Positions 46,389 through 55,156 of a stretch of DNA of 64,000 nt are shown here, piece after piece (the first letter of the stretch is position 1; each line of letters begins with the position of its first letter). A program made the translations under genes and the position numbers. The stretch covers positions 868,001 through 932,000 of the forward strand of contig NZ_CP030038.1 in the NCBI RefSeq assembly GCF_015291725.1. The letters are read 5' to 3'. The notes beneath the pieces were generated by a model. It was not told where the DNA came from, did no database searches, and was given only the letters and a program-made list of their open reading frames with translations. The DNA comes from Bradyrhizobium sp. CCBAU 51765. GTDB lineage: Bacteria > Pseudomonadota > Alphaproteobacteria > Rhizobiales > Xanthobacteraceae.

Positions 46389-47138
46389 TCAGTGTCCCGG
46401 ATGAATGGCGTCGTTGAGGTAGATGCAGGTCAGGATCGCGAACACATAGGCCTGGAGGAACGCGACCAGGATTTCCAGCGAGGTCAGCGCGACCGTGAGC
46501 GCCAGCGGCAGCACGCCGCCGATCCAGCCTACGGCGCCGAGCGAGAAGCCGAGCATGGCGACGAAGCCCGCGAACACCTTCAGCGCGATGTGGCCGGCCA
46601 ACATGTTGGCGAAGAGACGGACGCTGTGGGAGACCGGCCGCAGGAAGAACGACAGGATCTCGATGAACATGACCAGCGGCAGGATGTAGATGGGGACGCC
46701 GTGGGGAACGAAGATCTTGAAGAATTTCAGGCCATTCTTGTAGACGCCGTAGATCAGGACCGTGAAGAAGACCAGCAGCGCGAGCGCCGCGGTGACGATC
46801 AGATGGCTCGACACCGTGAAGGTGTAGGGGATGATGCCGACCAGGTTCGAGACGCAGATGAACATGAACAGCGAGAAGATCAGCGGGAAGAACTTCATGC
46901 CTTCCGCGCCGGCCGTCGAACGGATGGTCGAGGCGACGAATTCGTAGGAGATTTCTGCGACCGACTGGAGGCGCCCGGGAACCAGCTGCGTGCCGCTGGC
47001 AAGCATCAGGATCGAGATGATCGCCACCGCCACCAGCATGTAGAGCGACGAATTGGTGAAGGCGATCGTGTGATTGCCGATGTGGCCCAGGGTGAAGAGA
47101 GGCTCGATGTTGAACTGGTGGATCGGATCGATTTTCAT
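46389..47138 (-). CDS. atpB: ATP synthase Fo subunit a
   Basis: Forms the proton half-channels facing the c-ring in the inner membrane. The 249 residues have five to six helices. The essential Arg is in [14 protein letters not shown], and the C-terminal motif [22 protein letters not shown] is standard. ATG 47138 (MKIDPIHQF) gives the conserved N terminus; the frame extends to 47168 without homology. It follows atpI and precedes atpE on the minus strand. Confidence 0.96.
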   Translation of the reverse strand: MKIDPIHQFNIEPLFTLGHIGNHTIAFTNSSLYMLVAVAIISILMLASGTQLVPGRLQSVAEISYEFVASTIRSTAGAEGMKFFPLIFSLFMFICVSNLVGIIPYTFTVSSHLIVTAALALLVFFTVLIYGVYKNGLKFFKIFVPHGVPIYILPLVMFIEILSFFLRPVSHSVRLFANMLAGHIALKVFAGFVAMLGFSLGAVGWIGGVLPLALTVALTSLEILVAFLQAYVFAILTCIYLNDAIHPGH

Positions 47139-47249
47139 CAGCGCGGCATCTCTTGGTCTGCCGGGCAATGCCGGCGGGTCTCGGTCTGCCGGCCGGGCCG
47201 GCCCGTACCGGCGAGGCCGGCACGATCATTCCTCTCCTGGTGGGATCCG

Positions 47250-47624
47250 CTAGGAATCGCCGCGCCTGTTTTGACCCGCGCCCGCCGTTCTCACCACATT
47301 CACCACGCCAGCCACGAAGCCCAGCAGCAGGAACACGATAAATCCGAAGGGCGACGTCGACAGCAAGCGGTCGAACCCCCAGCCAATCCCCGCTCCGACA
47401 GCGACGCCGGCGATCAACTCCGAGGATAACCGGAAACCAAGCGCCATCGCCGAGGCTCTGGCCGCTCTGTCTCCACCGTCACCTGCGGGTTGCTCGGTCT
47501 TGGTCCGGCGGTCGCGAAATTCGGACAACCGCTGATCAAGACTTCCGAGCCGTTCGGAAAGCGCGGCTTCCTCGGACGATCTATCGCGATCTCCATCCTC
47601 GCCGTGTCCCGTGCCCTGTGTCAT
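47250..47624 (-). CDS. atpI: ATP synthase protein I (AtpI)
   Basis: A 124-residue AtpI-family protein thought to assist c-ring assembly and perhaps magnesium supply. The first ~55 residues are hydrophilic and charged. Two membrane helices follow ([20 protein letters not shown] and [20 protein letters not shown]), the classic AtpI hairpin with Gly-rich faces. It is the first gene of the minus-strand Fo cluster, 111 bp before atpB. The operon promoter should be upstream of it, in 47625-47983. Confidence 0.9.
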   Translation of the reverse strand: MTQGTGHGEDGDRDRSSEEAALSERLGSLDQRLSEFRDRRTKTEQPAGDGGDRAARASAMALGFRLSSELIAGVAVGAGIGWGFDRLLSTSPFGFIVFLLLGFVAGVVNVVRTAGAGQNRRGDS

Positions 47625-47983
47625 GCAACGAAGACCCGAAACGCTGCGGCTGAATGGAAATTGCGCCCGTCACCCTCAAAAGCCGCGCGGACCATACTGA
47701 TGGCCCATAATCAAGTCAAGCCAAGTCACGATTGCGTCGCTTTCGGTTATGTACCTGATTTACTTGATGATATCGGCGTGTGCGGCAGCGCTGCACACAG
47801 CGTGACGCCGCACCGCAGCAGGTCTCCACGCGATCGGCGGACGCGGCTGTCCTTTCGCCTCGCGGCCTGGATCAAAGAAGCCACCGCGTTCGTTGATTTC
47901 AGAGGCGGGTTTTTGGCGGCGGATTGCCTGACGCGGGTGTAGAATTGCACAAAAGCCGCACCAGTGCCGTGGCGGAGAGGGCG
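47625..47983. other. Divergent intergenic region atpI / unknown gene
   Basis: 359 bases without a convincing gene; short frames here look non-coding. Composition drops around 47700-47780, suggesting the atp operon promoter on the minus strand. A GTGTGC...GCACAC hairpin lies at about 47776-47796. I see no recognisable regulator site. Confidence 0.4.
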
Positions 47984-48499
47984 ATGAGACCAGCGACGTC
48001 ATCCACAACATCATGGCTTGCGGCGGCCGCCGCGGTGATGGTCGTCAGCGGCGGCCTCGTGGCCGCCCAATCCGCGCCCGACGGCGAAAATGGCCGCTAC
48101 AGCATGACGCCCATCGCCGAGGGCGTGCTGCGGCTCGACACGCGCACCGGCACGGTATCGACCTGCACCAAGAACGACGCCGGCTGGGCCTGCTACGCGG
48201 TGCCCGACGAGCGGACCGCACTCGACGCCGAGATCGGCAGGCTCCAGGCCGAGGTCGAGAGGCTGAGGGGACAACTCGCGGCGGGGCCGACGGTGTCGGG
48301 CAAGATCGACGAGGCGCTGCCGAAATCCGACCAGTTGAAGAAGGCGGAGCCGAAGGCCGCCGAGGGCGAGCGCAAGATCGAGATTCCGCTGCCGAGCGAC
48401 CAGGACGTCGATCGCGTGATGTCGTTCCTGGAAAAGGCCTGGCGGCGGCTGATCGACATGGCCAACCGCGTGCAGAAGGACGTGTCGGGCAAGATTTGA
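47984..48499 (+). CDS. Exported coiled-coil protein of unknown function
   Basis: A 171-residue protein. ATG 47984 has GGAGAGG 6-7 nt upstream and opens a signal peptide (SWLAAAAAVMVVSGGLVAAQ|S). The mature part contains a small region with two cysteines (VSTCTKNDAGWACYAVPDERT) followed by a leucine-zipper-like coiled coil (LDAEIGRLQAEVERLRGQLA) and an acidic linker. The C-terminal helix (MSFLEKAWRRLIDMANRV) is amphipathic. I do not recognise a family. It lies 8 bp before the YjbQ gene and probably shares its transcript. Confidence 0.72.
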   Translation: MRPATSSTTSWLAAAAAVMVVSGGLVAAQSAPDGENGRYSMTPIAEGVLRLDTRTGTVSTCTKNDAGWACYAVPDERTALDAEIGRLQAEVERLRGQLAAGPTVSGKIDEALPKSDQLKKAEPKAAEGERKIEIPLPSDQDVDRVMSFLEKAWRRLIDMANRVQKDVSGKI

Positions 48500-48507
48500 G
48501 AGTTTGA

Positions 48508-48981
48508 ATGACCTCCGCGAAACAGCTGACGCGTTCGGTGCCATCGACCGTGCAGGCCACGGCCATCGGTACCGCCCTGTTGACGGTGCAGACGCCCGGG
48601 CGAACTTTCGTCGATCTCACCGCGGAAGCGACGAAATTCATCAAGGACGTTCACGCGCGCGACGGCGCGCTGACGCTGTTCATCCGCCACACCTCGGCCT
48701 CGCTGACGATTCAGGAGAACGCCGATCCCTCCGTGCTGGTCGATCTCACCACCGCACTGTCACGGCTCGCACCGGAGAACGCCGGCTGGACCCATGACAC
48801 CGAGGGGCCCGACGACATGCCCGCGCACGTCAAGACCATGCTGACGCAGACTTCGCTCCAGGTCCCGGTCCTGAACGGGAAGCTCGCGCTCGGCACCTGG
48901 CAGGCGATCTATCTGGTCGAGCATCGCAGCCGCCCGCACCGCCGCGAGATCGTGCTGCAATTCATCGGCAGTAATCAGTAA
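48508..48981 (+). CDS. YjbQ/UPF0047 family protein (secondary thiamine-phosphate synthase)
   Basis: A 157-residue protein of the YjbQ family, which shows weak thiamine-phosphate synthase activity in E. coli; its main role is unclear. Conserved elements are IRHTSASLTIQENADPSV and NAGWTHDTEGPDDMPAHVKTML (metal-binding His and acidic residues), then LGTWQAIYLVEHRSRPHRREIVLQF. The fold is compact and homotrimeric in known structures. It is 8 bp after the exported coiled-coil gene and is followed by a terminator shared with the convergent transporter gene. Confidence 0.92.
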   Translation: MTSAKQLTRSVPSTVQATAIGTALLTVQTPGRTFVDLTAEATKFIKDVHARDGALTLFIRHTSASLTIQENADPSVLVDLTTALSRLAPENAGWTHDTEGPDDMPAHVKTMLTQTSLQVPVLNGKLALGTWQAIYLVEHRSRPHRREIVLQFIGSNQ

Positions 48982-48994
48982 GCGCACAAAACAA

Positions 48995-49021
48995 AACCGG
49001 CCGCGGAGACCGCGGCCGGTT
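48995..49021. terminator. Terminator between the YjbQ gene and the MHS transporter gene
   Basis: A perfect 12-bp stem AACCGGCCGCGG (48995-49006) with CCGCGGCCGGTT (49010-49021) and a 3-nt loop. Left-flanking A-rich bases give a T-run on the minus strand, so it best fits the transporter gene. Confidence 0.83.
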
Positions 49022-49044
49022 CGTGTCGTCGATCGCTGCTTCGA

Positions 49045-50709
49045 TCAGGTCGCCTTGATGTCGACGTCCTTGGTCTCGGGCAGGAAGAAGAAACCGATCA
49101 CGACGGTGATGGACGCGAAGATGATCGGATACCAGAGGCCGGCATAGATGTCGCCGGTCGAGGCCACGATGGCGAAGGCGGTCGCCGGCAAGAGGCCGCC
49201 GAACCAGCCGTTGCCGATGTGGTAGGGCAGCGACATCGAAGTGTAGCGGATGCGGGTCGGGAACAGTTCGACCAGCATCGCCGCGATCGGGCCGTACACC
49301 ATGGTGACATAGACCACGAGAACGAACAGCAGCCCGATGACTGCCGCCACCTGCGGGCGGAAGATGTCGAACGGATGCGCCATCTTCACGACACCGGCGT
49401 CGCCCGCCTTCGGATAGCCTGCGGCCTGCACGGCGGCCAGGATAGCCGGGTTGCTATCCTTGGCGTTCGTGTAGGGAATTTCCTTGCCGTTGATCATCAC
49501 CTTCACGCCGGAGCCGGCCGGAGCGGAGGTCGTCGTGTACTTGACGGACGACTGCGACAGGAAGGCGCGCGCGGTGTCGCAAGGTGCGGTGAAGACGCGG
49601 GTGCCGACCGGGTTGAACAGGTCGCCGCAGCTCGCGGGATCGGCCACCACTTCCACCTTGGTCTGCTCGATGGCCTTCTCCAGCGCCGGGTTGGCGTTGG
49701 TGGTGATCATCTTGAAGATCGGGAAGAAGGTCAGCGCCGCGATCAGGCAGCCGCCGAGGATGATCGGCTTGCGGCCGATCCTGTCGGAGAGTGCGCCGAA
49801 CACGATGAAGAAGCCGGTGCCGAGCAGCAGCGACCAGGCGATCAGGAGGTTGGCGGTATAGCCGTCGACCTTCAGGATCGATTGCAGGAAGAACAGCGCG
49901 TAGAACTGGCCGGTGTACCAGACCACGCCCTGGCCCATCACGCCGCCGAGCAGGGCGAGCAGCACGAGCTTGCCGTTCTGCCAGTTGCCGAAGGCTTCCG
50001 TCAGCGGCGCCTTCGAACCCTTCCCCTCTTCCTTCATCTTCTGGAAGATCGGCGATTCGTTGAGGCGAAGCCGGATCCAGACCGAGATTCCGAGCAGCAG
50101 CACCGAGACCAGGAACGGGATGCGCCAGCCCCAGGCGGCGAAGTCCGCTTCGCCTGTCGCGGTGCGGGTGAACAGGATCACGAGCAGCGACAGGAAGAGG
50201 CCGAGAGTCGCCGTGGTCTGGATGAAGGAGGTATAATAGCCGCGCTTGCCGTTCGGCGCATGTTCCGCGACGTAGGTCGCCGCACCGCCGTATTCGCCGC
50301 CGAGCGCCAGACCCTGAGCGAGGCGCAGCACGATCAGGATGATCGGGGCCGCGATGCCGATGGTGGCGGCATTGGGCAGCAGGCCGACGATGAAGGTCGA
50401 CAGACCCATGATCAGGATGGTGACGAGGAAGGTGTATTTGCGGCCGACGATGTCGCCGATGCGGCCGAACACGATCGCGCCGAAGGGGCGGACCAGGAAG
50501 CCTGCGGCGAACGCCAGCAGCGCGAAGATGTCGCGGGTTGCGGGCGGATAGGCCGAGAAGAACTGCGCGCCGATGATGCTTGCCAGCGAACCGTAGAGAT
50601 AGAAGTCGTACCACTCGAACACGGTACCGAGCGAGGAGGCGAGAATGACGAACCGTTCGTCCTTTGTCATCCCCCCCGCGCCCGCTTGAGACACAGCCAC
50701 TGTCGACAT
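49045..50709 (-). CDS. MFS transporter, metabolite:H+ symporter (MHS) type
   Basis: A 554-residue inner-membrane transporter with twelve predicted helices. It has the MHS opening TVFEWYDFYLYGSLASIIGAQFF and the motif-A loop FGRIGDIVGRK. This family imports organic acids, proline/betaine or shikimate by proton symport. A roughly 100-residue hydrophilic insert sits between helices 8 and 9 (about residues 355-455), containing two Cys (SCGDLF, APCDTARAF). Such inserts occur in a subset of the family, from memory. ATG 50709 has GGGGAG about 9 nt upstream. The substrate is unknown. Confidence 0.9.
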   Translation of the reverse strand: MSTVAVSQAGAGGMTKDERFVILASSLGTVFEWYDFYLYGSLASIIGAQFFSAYPPATRDIFALLAFAAGFLVRPFGAIVFGRIGDIVGRKYTFLVTILIMGLSTFIVGLLPNAATIGIAAPIILIVLRLAQGLALGGEYGGAATYVAEHAPNGKRGYYTSFIQTTATLGLFLSLLVILFTRTATGEADFAAWGWRIPFLVSVLLLGISVWIRLRLNESPIFQKMKEEGKGSKAPLTEAFGNWQNGKLVLLALLGGVMGQGVVWYTGQFYALFFLQSILKVDGYTANLLIAWSLLLGTGFFIVFGALSDRIGRKPIILGGCLIAALTFFPIFKMITTNANPALEKAIEQTKVEVVADPASCGDLFNPVGTRVFTAPCDTARAFLSQSSVKYTTTSAPAGSGVKVMINGKEIPYTNAKDSNPAILAAVQAAGYPKAGDAGVVKMAHPFDIFRPQVAAVIGLLFVLVVYVTMVYGPIAAMLVELFPTRIRYTSMSLPYHIGNGWFGGLLPATAFAIVASTGDIYAGLWYPIIFASITVVIGFFFLPETKDVDIKAT

Positions 50710-51020
50710 GTTGAGTCGCTCCCCGAAATGAAATCGTTTCCTCGCGCCCCAGATGTCCGGACATGCCGGATCAGCCTGGGCCTTGGCGACAAGGTAACAT
50801 CGGCGTGAAACTCGCCCCAATACGACTTTCGGCCTTGCGCACTGGCGCGCAGCACACACACGGTGTGGTATCGGGCACCGGCGCGCGAACCGTGAGGGCT
50901 GGGATTAACCCCTTTGCAGCAAAGGGATAATGTGCACTTGCATGCCACGGCCGCTCGGGGAAGAATTGACGCACCCGCCGGATCTGTTCGCCGGCCGGCG
51001 CGAACGACAGCAAGAGAACG

Positions 51021-51692
51021 ATGAACGCTCCCTCAACCCACCTCGTCATCGCCGATGACCATCCCTTGTTCCGCGATGCGCTGCGACAGGCGGTGGCGGG
51101 TGTTCTCCCGTCGGCCAGGATCGACGAGGCCGGATCCTTCGAGGAGCTGACCGGGCTGCTGGAACAGACCTCGGAGGTCGACCTGATCCTGCTCGACCTC
51201 TCGATGCCCGGGATCTCCGGCTTTTCCGGCCTGATCTATCTGCGCGCGCAATATCCGGCGATTCCGGTCGTGATCGTCTCAGCCTCGGACGACAGCGCCA
51301 CGATCCGCCGCTCGCTCGATTTCGGTGCTTCCGGTTTCATTCCAAAGCGTTTCGGCGTCGAGACGTTGCGTGACGCCATCCTCAAGGTGATGGACGGCGA
51401 CGTCTGGGTTCCCGCCGACACCGACCTGTCCGTCGCGGCCGACCCCGACATGACGCGCCTGCGCGACCGCCTGGTGACGCTGACTCCGCAGCAGGTCCGG
51501 GTCCTCATGATGCTGTCGGAGGGCCTTCTCAACAAGCAGATCGCCTATGAGCTCGGCGTCTCCGAGGCCACCATCAAGGCGCATGTCTCGGCGATCCTGC
51601 AAAAGCTCGGCGTCGAAAGCCGCACCCAGGCCGTCATCGCCGCCGCAAAGATCGCCGGCGGCCAGTGGACGCAGGGCACGCCGACGGGGTGA
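51021..51692 (+). CDS. LuxR/NarL-type response regulator (orphan)
   Basis: A 223-residue regulator. The receiver domain is residues 6-125, with D12-D13 and phospho-acceptor D59 (LILLDLSMPGISG), and Lys in FIPKRFG. The GerE domain is about 150-210 (LTPQQVRVLMMLSEGLLNKQIAYELGVSEATIKAHVSAILQKL). There is no adjacent kinase gene. The large hybrid kinase at 55157-58666 is the nearest candidate but is 3.5 kb away with an accessory patch in between, so pairing is inference. The start at 51021 is supported by conserved N-terminal residues. Confidence 0.9.
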   Translation: MNAPSTHLVIADDHPLFRDALRQAVAGVLPSARIDEAGSFEELTGLLEQTSEVDLILLDLSMPGISGFSGLIYLRAQYPAIPVVIVSASDDSATIRRSLDFGASGFIPKRFGVETLRDAILKVMDGDVWVPADTDLSVAADPDMTRLRDRLVTLTPQQVRVLMMLSEGLLNKQIAYELGVSEATIKAHVSAILQKLGVESRTQAVIAAAKIAGGQWTQGTPTG

Positions 51693-51797
51693 GCCGCGGC
51701 GGCATGCGCTGAGCGGCCCATCAAGGCGGTGTCAGCATCTCACATTTGTATTCGTCGTCCCGGCCGCACATCGCTCGCCGTTGTGCGGTTTGCACCG

Positions 51798-52043
51798 TCG
51801 TTCCGACCAGCGCCGGCCTTCGATCAAGAGGGACATCGCGAGGAAGATCGGCGCTGCCGCGGCGGCGAGCGCAATGCCGGTGCCGGCGTCGCCAACCGCG
51901 CCAAAACACCAGTCCAGCGCGGCACGCACGTTGTGAAGCGCGGAGAAGTGGATCGCCCGTTCGTCGGCGTTCGGTGTCGCCGCCCATGTACTGCCGGCCT
52001 GTTCCGGCCATCGCCGGATAGCCAGCAGGTAGCGATCCAGCAA
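51798..52043 (-). pseudogene. Fragment of a large ATPase-type transcriptional regulator
   Basis: The minus strand encodes YLLAIRRWPEQAG...HNVRAALDWCFG...GDAGTGIALAAAAAPIFLAMSLL...RRWSER. This matches the middle part (after the NB-ARC-type ATPase) of the ~950-residue winged-helix/ATPase regulators common in Bradyrhizobium (COG3903 type). Both ends of the homology are cut off: no DNA-binding domain, P-loop or remaining repeats can be seen. It is therefore a remnant, 491 bp wide with its flanks, between an intact regulator and the ohr-type gene. The assignment is from memory of family patterns. Confidence 0.65.
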
Positions 52044-52183
52044 GGCCGGCTTTGCCTCGGCATCAGACCGCGTTTGCAAGCCTCGTAACAGGTTCTCGGC
52101 CGGCCTCACAACTTCTCACAAGTCTAAACGCGTCTCCCGGGCGCGCCGCTGATAGTTGGTTGCGCAGCGCCAAGGAGACTTTC

Positions 52184-52603
52184 ATGACGCCAGCGGCAGA
52201 ACTGCTCCACACGGCCCGGACGCACACCCGCGGCGGGCGGCACGACGGCCTGTCGCGCAGTTCCGACGGCCGCCTGGACGTCAGGCTGTCGCCGTCAGGT
52301 GGCGCAGGCATCGGCACCAATCCCGAGCAATTGTTCGCAGCCGGCTGGTCGGCCTGCTTTGAAGACGCGATGGAAATGGCCGCCCGCGAGCGGAAAATCG
52401 TGCTTCCCAGAAAAAGTGCGATCGATACGGAAATCGATCTTCTTCTCGATGAAGGCACTTATGCCCTTCGGGCGCGCCTCAATGTCAGCCTGCCGGGTCT
52501 CGATCGCGAGACCGCACAGGGCATGGTCGCTGAAGCGCATCAAACCTGCCCCTACTCCAAGGCCGTCCGCGGCAACATCGACGTCACGGTCGCGCTGGTC
52601 TGA
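52184..52603 (+). CDS. Organic hydroperoxide resistance protein (Ohr/OsmC family)
   Basis: A thiol peroxidase reducing organic hydroperoxides to alcohols using two cysteines. In the 139 residues the peroxidatic Cys58 is in WSACFEDAM and the resolving Cys122 in HQTCPYSKAVRG. The N-terminal ARTHTRGGRHDGLSRSSDGRL and NPEQLFAAGW are Ohr-type. ATG 52184 has AAGGAG 7 nt upstream. It heads a same-strand run with an alpha/beta hydrolase, cytochrome P460 and SDR. No OhrR gene is adjacent and no classic OhrR operator is seen. Confidence 0.92.
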   Translation: MTPAAELLHTARTHTRGGRHDGLSRSSDGRLDVRLSPSGGAGIGTNPEQLFAAGWSACFEDAMEMAARERKIVLPRKSAIDTEIDLLLDEGTYALRARLNVSLPGLDRETAQGMVAEAHQTCPYSKAVRGNIDVTVALV

Positions 52604-52638
52604 CGCAGCATCATCAACCACCAGGAGGTCGCAACGCC

Positions 52639-53667
52639 ATGAAGCAGATCATCGATGAGCACCGCCGCCAGTTTCTCGGCATCGCCACAGGAGCCGTCGC
52701 CGTCGGCCTCGGCGTGATCGATCTCGCACGCGCCGAGACGGAACCGCTCCGATCCTCCGCATCGAATGCGTCCTTCGGGGCGATCAAGCAGATCGACGCC
52801 GGCGTTCTCAACGTCGGTTATGCGGAGGTAGGGCCCTCGAACGGTCCCGTCGCGATCCTGCTGCACGGCTGGCCCTACGACATTCACGCCTTCGTCGATG
52901 TCGCGCCGATTCTGGCGAAGGCCGGCTATCGCGTGATCGTCCCTTATTTGCGCGGCTACGGCACGACGCACTTTCTCTCCAGTGAGACGCCGCGCAACGG
53001 CGAGCCTGCGGCGATGGCCGTCGACATCATCGCGCTGATGGACAAGCTCGATATCAAGAAAGCCGTCGTCGCCGGGTTCGACTGGGGCGCGCGCACCGCG
53101 GACGTTATCGCCGCGCTGTGGCCCGACCGCTGCCGTGCACTGGTGTCGGTCAGCGGCTATCTGATTTCCAGTCAGGCTGCCGGCAATGCGCCGTTGCCGC
53201 CGCAGGCGGAGCTGCAATGGTGGTACCAGTTCTACTTCGCCACCGAGCGCGGCCGCGCCGGATACGAGAAGTACACGCACGATTTCGCCAAGCTGATCTG
53301 GAAGCTCGCCTCGCCGCAATGGAAGTTCGACGACGCCACCTTCAATCGCAGCGCGGCGGCGCTCGACAACAAGGATCATGTCGCGATCACGATCCACAAT
53401 TACCGCTGGCGGCTCGGGCTCGTCCGCGGCGAGGCGAAGCACGAACATCTCGAAGAGAGGCTCGCGGCGGCTCCCGTCATCGACGTGCCGACCATCACGA
53501 TGGAAGGTGACGCCAACGGCGCGCCGCATCCCGATCCGAGCGCGTATGCCAGGAAATTCTCGGGCCGTTACGAGTTTCGCCTGATCACCGGTGGCATCGG
53601 CCACAATCTGCCGCAGGAAGCACCACAAGCCTTTGCCAAGGCCGTCATCGATGCCGATGGTGCCTGA
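52639..53667 (+). CDS. Tat-exported alpha/beta hydrolase (epoxide hydrolase-like)
   Basis: A 342-residue hydrolase. The N terminus is a Tat signal (RRQFLGIATGAVAVGLG, cleaved near ARA|E), so the folded protein is exported to the periplasm. The core shows LLHGWPYDIHAF (oxyanion hole HGWP), YLRGYGTT, and the nucleophile elbow GFDWGART with Asp148 as nucleophile. Asp in this place is typical of epoxide hydrolases and haloalkane dehalogenases. A candidate catalytic His is in GGIGHNLPQEAP. It starts 35 bp after the ohr-type gene. The substrate is unknown. Confidence 0.88.
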   Translation: MKQIIDEHRRQFLGIATGAVAVGLGVIDLARAETEPLRSSASNASFGAIKQIDAGVLNVGYAEVGPSNGPVAILLHGWPYDIHAFVDVAPILAKAGYRVIVPYLRGYGTTHFLSSETPRNGEPAAMAVDIIALMDKLDIKKAVVAGFDWGARTADVIAALWPDRCRALVSVSGYLISSQAAGNAPLPPQAELQWWYQFYFATERGRAGYEKYTHDFAKLIWKLASPQWKFDDATFNRSAAALDNKDHVAITIHNYRWRLGLVRGEAKHEHLEERLAAAPVIDVPTITMEGDANGAPHPDPSAYARKFSGRYEFRLITGGIGHNLPQEAPQAFAKAVIDADGA

Positions 53668-53740
53668 GCATCTGTCAGCGCCCTCGGTCCAGCCGGGCTG
53701 GATCGAGGATCGCCCCATTGATCCCAGCTTGAAGAACATC

Positions 53741-54304
53741 ATGTCGTCAACCGAACCTGGAAAAAAGAAGTCCTTCTATGCCACGATGATCGTGCTGACG
53801 GTGGTCCTGCTTGTCGTGCTCCTGACCTGCGTGCCGTATCTCGTCACGATCGCCTCCGCAGAGGGGCCGGCGGATCTGAGCGCGGCGGATGCGTCGCCGA
53901 TCTTCGGCGTCACGATTCCGCAAGGCTACAAGCAGTGGGAGCTCGTCGCGCCGGCCGAGGAGGCGGCGCCACTCGACGAGCTTCGCGCTGTGGTCGGCAA
54001 CCAGGCCGCAATCGACGCCTATCAGGCCGGGAAACTCCCGTTCCCGGACGGCACCATTCTGGTCAAGCGCGCCTGGAAGCGGAGGCAATCGCCGGAGTTC
54101 GCGTCCGCAACGATTCCCGGCGCCGCCACCACGGTCCAGGTGATGGTCAAGGATTCCAAGAAATACGCTGCCACCGGCGGCTGGGGGTTCGGCCGTTTCA
54201 TCAACGGCAGGCCGGTGGACGAGGCCCAGCATCGCACCTGCTTCGCCTGCCACGAGGCCCGCGTCAGGAGCCGCGATTACGTCTTCACGCGCCTTGCGCC
54301 CTGA
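53741..54304 (+). CDS. Cytochrome P460 family protein
   Basis: A 187-residue membrane-anchored c-type heme protein. ATG 53741 gives a short basic lead (SSTEPGKKKSFYATM) and one membrane helix (IVLTVVLLVVLLTCVPYLVTI), then a periplasmic beta-rich domain with YKQWELVAPAE, FPDGTILVKRAWKR and GGWGFGRFINGRP. The heme attachment site CFACH is near the C terminus. P460 proteins have an unusual heme cross-linked to Lys and oxidise hydroxylamine in nitrifiers; in other bacteria the role is unknown. The start is uncertain: frames begin upstream at 53591-53657, overlapping the hydrolase gene. Confidence 0.85.
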   Translation: MSSTEPGKKKSFYATMIVLTVVLLVVLLTCVPYLVTIASAEGPADLSAADASPIFGVTIPQGYKQWELVAPAEEAAPLDELRAVVGNQAAIDAYQAGKLPFPDGTILVKRAWKRRQSPEFASATIPGAATTVQVMVKDSKKYAATGGWGFGRFINGRPVDEAQHRTCFACHEARVRSRDYVFTRLAP

Positions 54305-54321
54305 GCCATCCGGAGACCGTC

Positions 54322-55146
54322 ATGTCGAAGACATGGTTCATCAGCGGCAGTTCGCGCGGGCTTGGCCGGGCCATCGTGGAAGCCGCGCTCACAGCGGGAG
54401 ATCGCGTGCTTGCGTCGGCCCGGGACCCAAAACCGCTTGAACCGCTGCTTGAGCGCTTCGGCGAAAGGCTTCGGCTTGCAACCCTCGACGTGACCGACGA
54501 GGCGGCAGCGCAAGCAGCGGTCGGCCTCGCCGTGCAGACATTTGGCGGCATTGATGTGGTCGTGAACAACGCCGGTTACGGCGATCTCGGATCGGTCGAG
54601 GACACCAGCCTCGAGACGTTCCGTCATCAGATCGGGGTCAACCTGATCGGTACCATCATCGTCACCAAGGCGACGATTCCCGTGCTGCGTCGGCAGCACC
54701 GCGGGCACATTGTGCAGGTCTCATCCGTCGGCGGGCGCATTGGTGCTCCGGCCCGCGCAGCCTATTCGGCCGCGAAATGGGGGATCGAGGGCTTTTCGGA
54801 ATCGCTGGCGCGGGAGATGGCGTTGATCGGCGTGAGCGTGACGATCGTCGAGCCCGGCGGCTTTCGCACCGGCTTTGCCCGGGCCGCGCATGCGGCCGGC
54901 GAGGGCCGGTCGGAGTACGACGCGGTCGTTGGCGCCGCCGTCAGGATGCAGCGCGATTACGATGGCCGCCAGCCCGGCGACCCGGCCAAGGCTGCAGCCG
55001 TCATGTTGAAGCTCGTCGACATGGATCGCCCACCCCTGCGGATTGCGCTCGGCAGCGACGCCGTGAACGCCATTGCGGCGGCGGACCGGCTTCGTCTCGA
55101 GGAATTGGAGAGGTGGCGCGCGCTCAGCCTATCGACCGACTACTGA
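54322..55146 (+). CDS. Short-chain dehydrogenase/reductase (SDR)
   Basis: A 274-residue NAD(P)-dependent oxidoreductase. The nucleotide loop is FISGSSRGLGRAI; the structural motif is VVNNAGYGDLG; the catalytic residues are Ser in VQVSSVGGRIG and Tyr/Lys in AYSAAKWGIEG (YxxxK). The tail EPGGFRTGFARAAH is typical of the classical SDR group annotated as oxidoreductases. ATG 54322 has CGGAG about 7 nt upstream. It lies 17 bp after the P460 gene and is convergent with the hybrid kinase gene (10 bp between stops). The substrate is unknown. Confidence 0.9.
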   Translation: MSKTWFISGSSRGLGRAIVEAALTAGDRVLASARDPKPLEPLLERFGERLRLATLDVTDEAAAQAAVGLAVQTFGGIDVVVNNAGYGDLGSVEDTSLETFRHQIGVNLIGTIIVTKATIPVLRRQHRGHIVQVSSVGGRIGAPARAAYSAAKWGIEGFSESLAREMALIGVSVTIVEPGGFRTGFARAAHAAGEGRSEYDAVVGAAVRMQRDYDGRQPGDPAKAAAVMLKLVDMDRPPLRIALGSDAVNAIAAADRLRLEELERWRALSLSTDY

Positions 55147-55156
55147 CCCGCGCGTC

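Noticed and set aside
46365..47429. Plus-strand frame of 354 codons over atpB/atpI
   Set aside because: Asp/Glu/Arg-rich antisense of hydrophobic genes; subunit a and AtpI are clear on the minus strand.
49219..50808. Plus-strand frame of 529 codons over the MHS transporter gene
   Set aside because: Charged, low-complexity shadow; the transporter motifs are on the minus strand.
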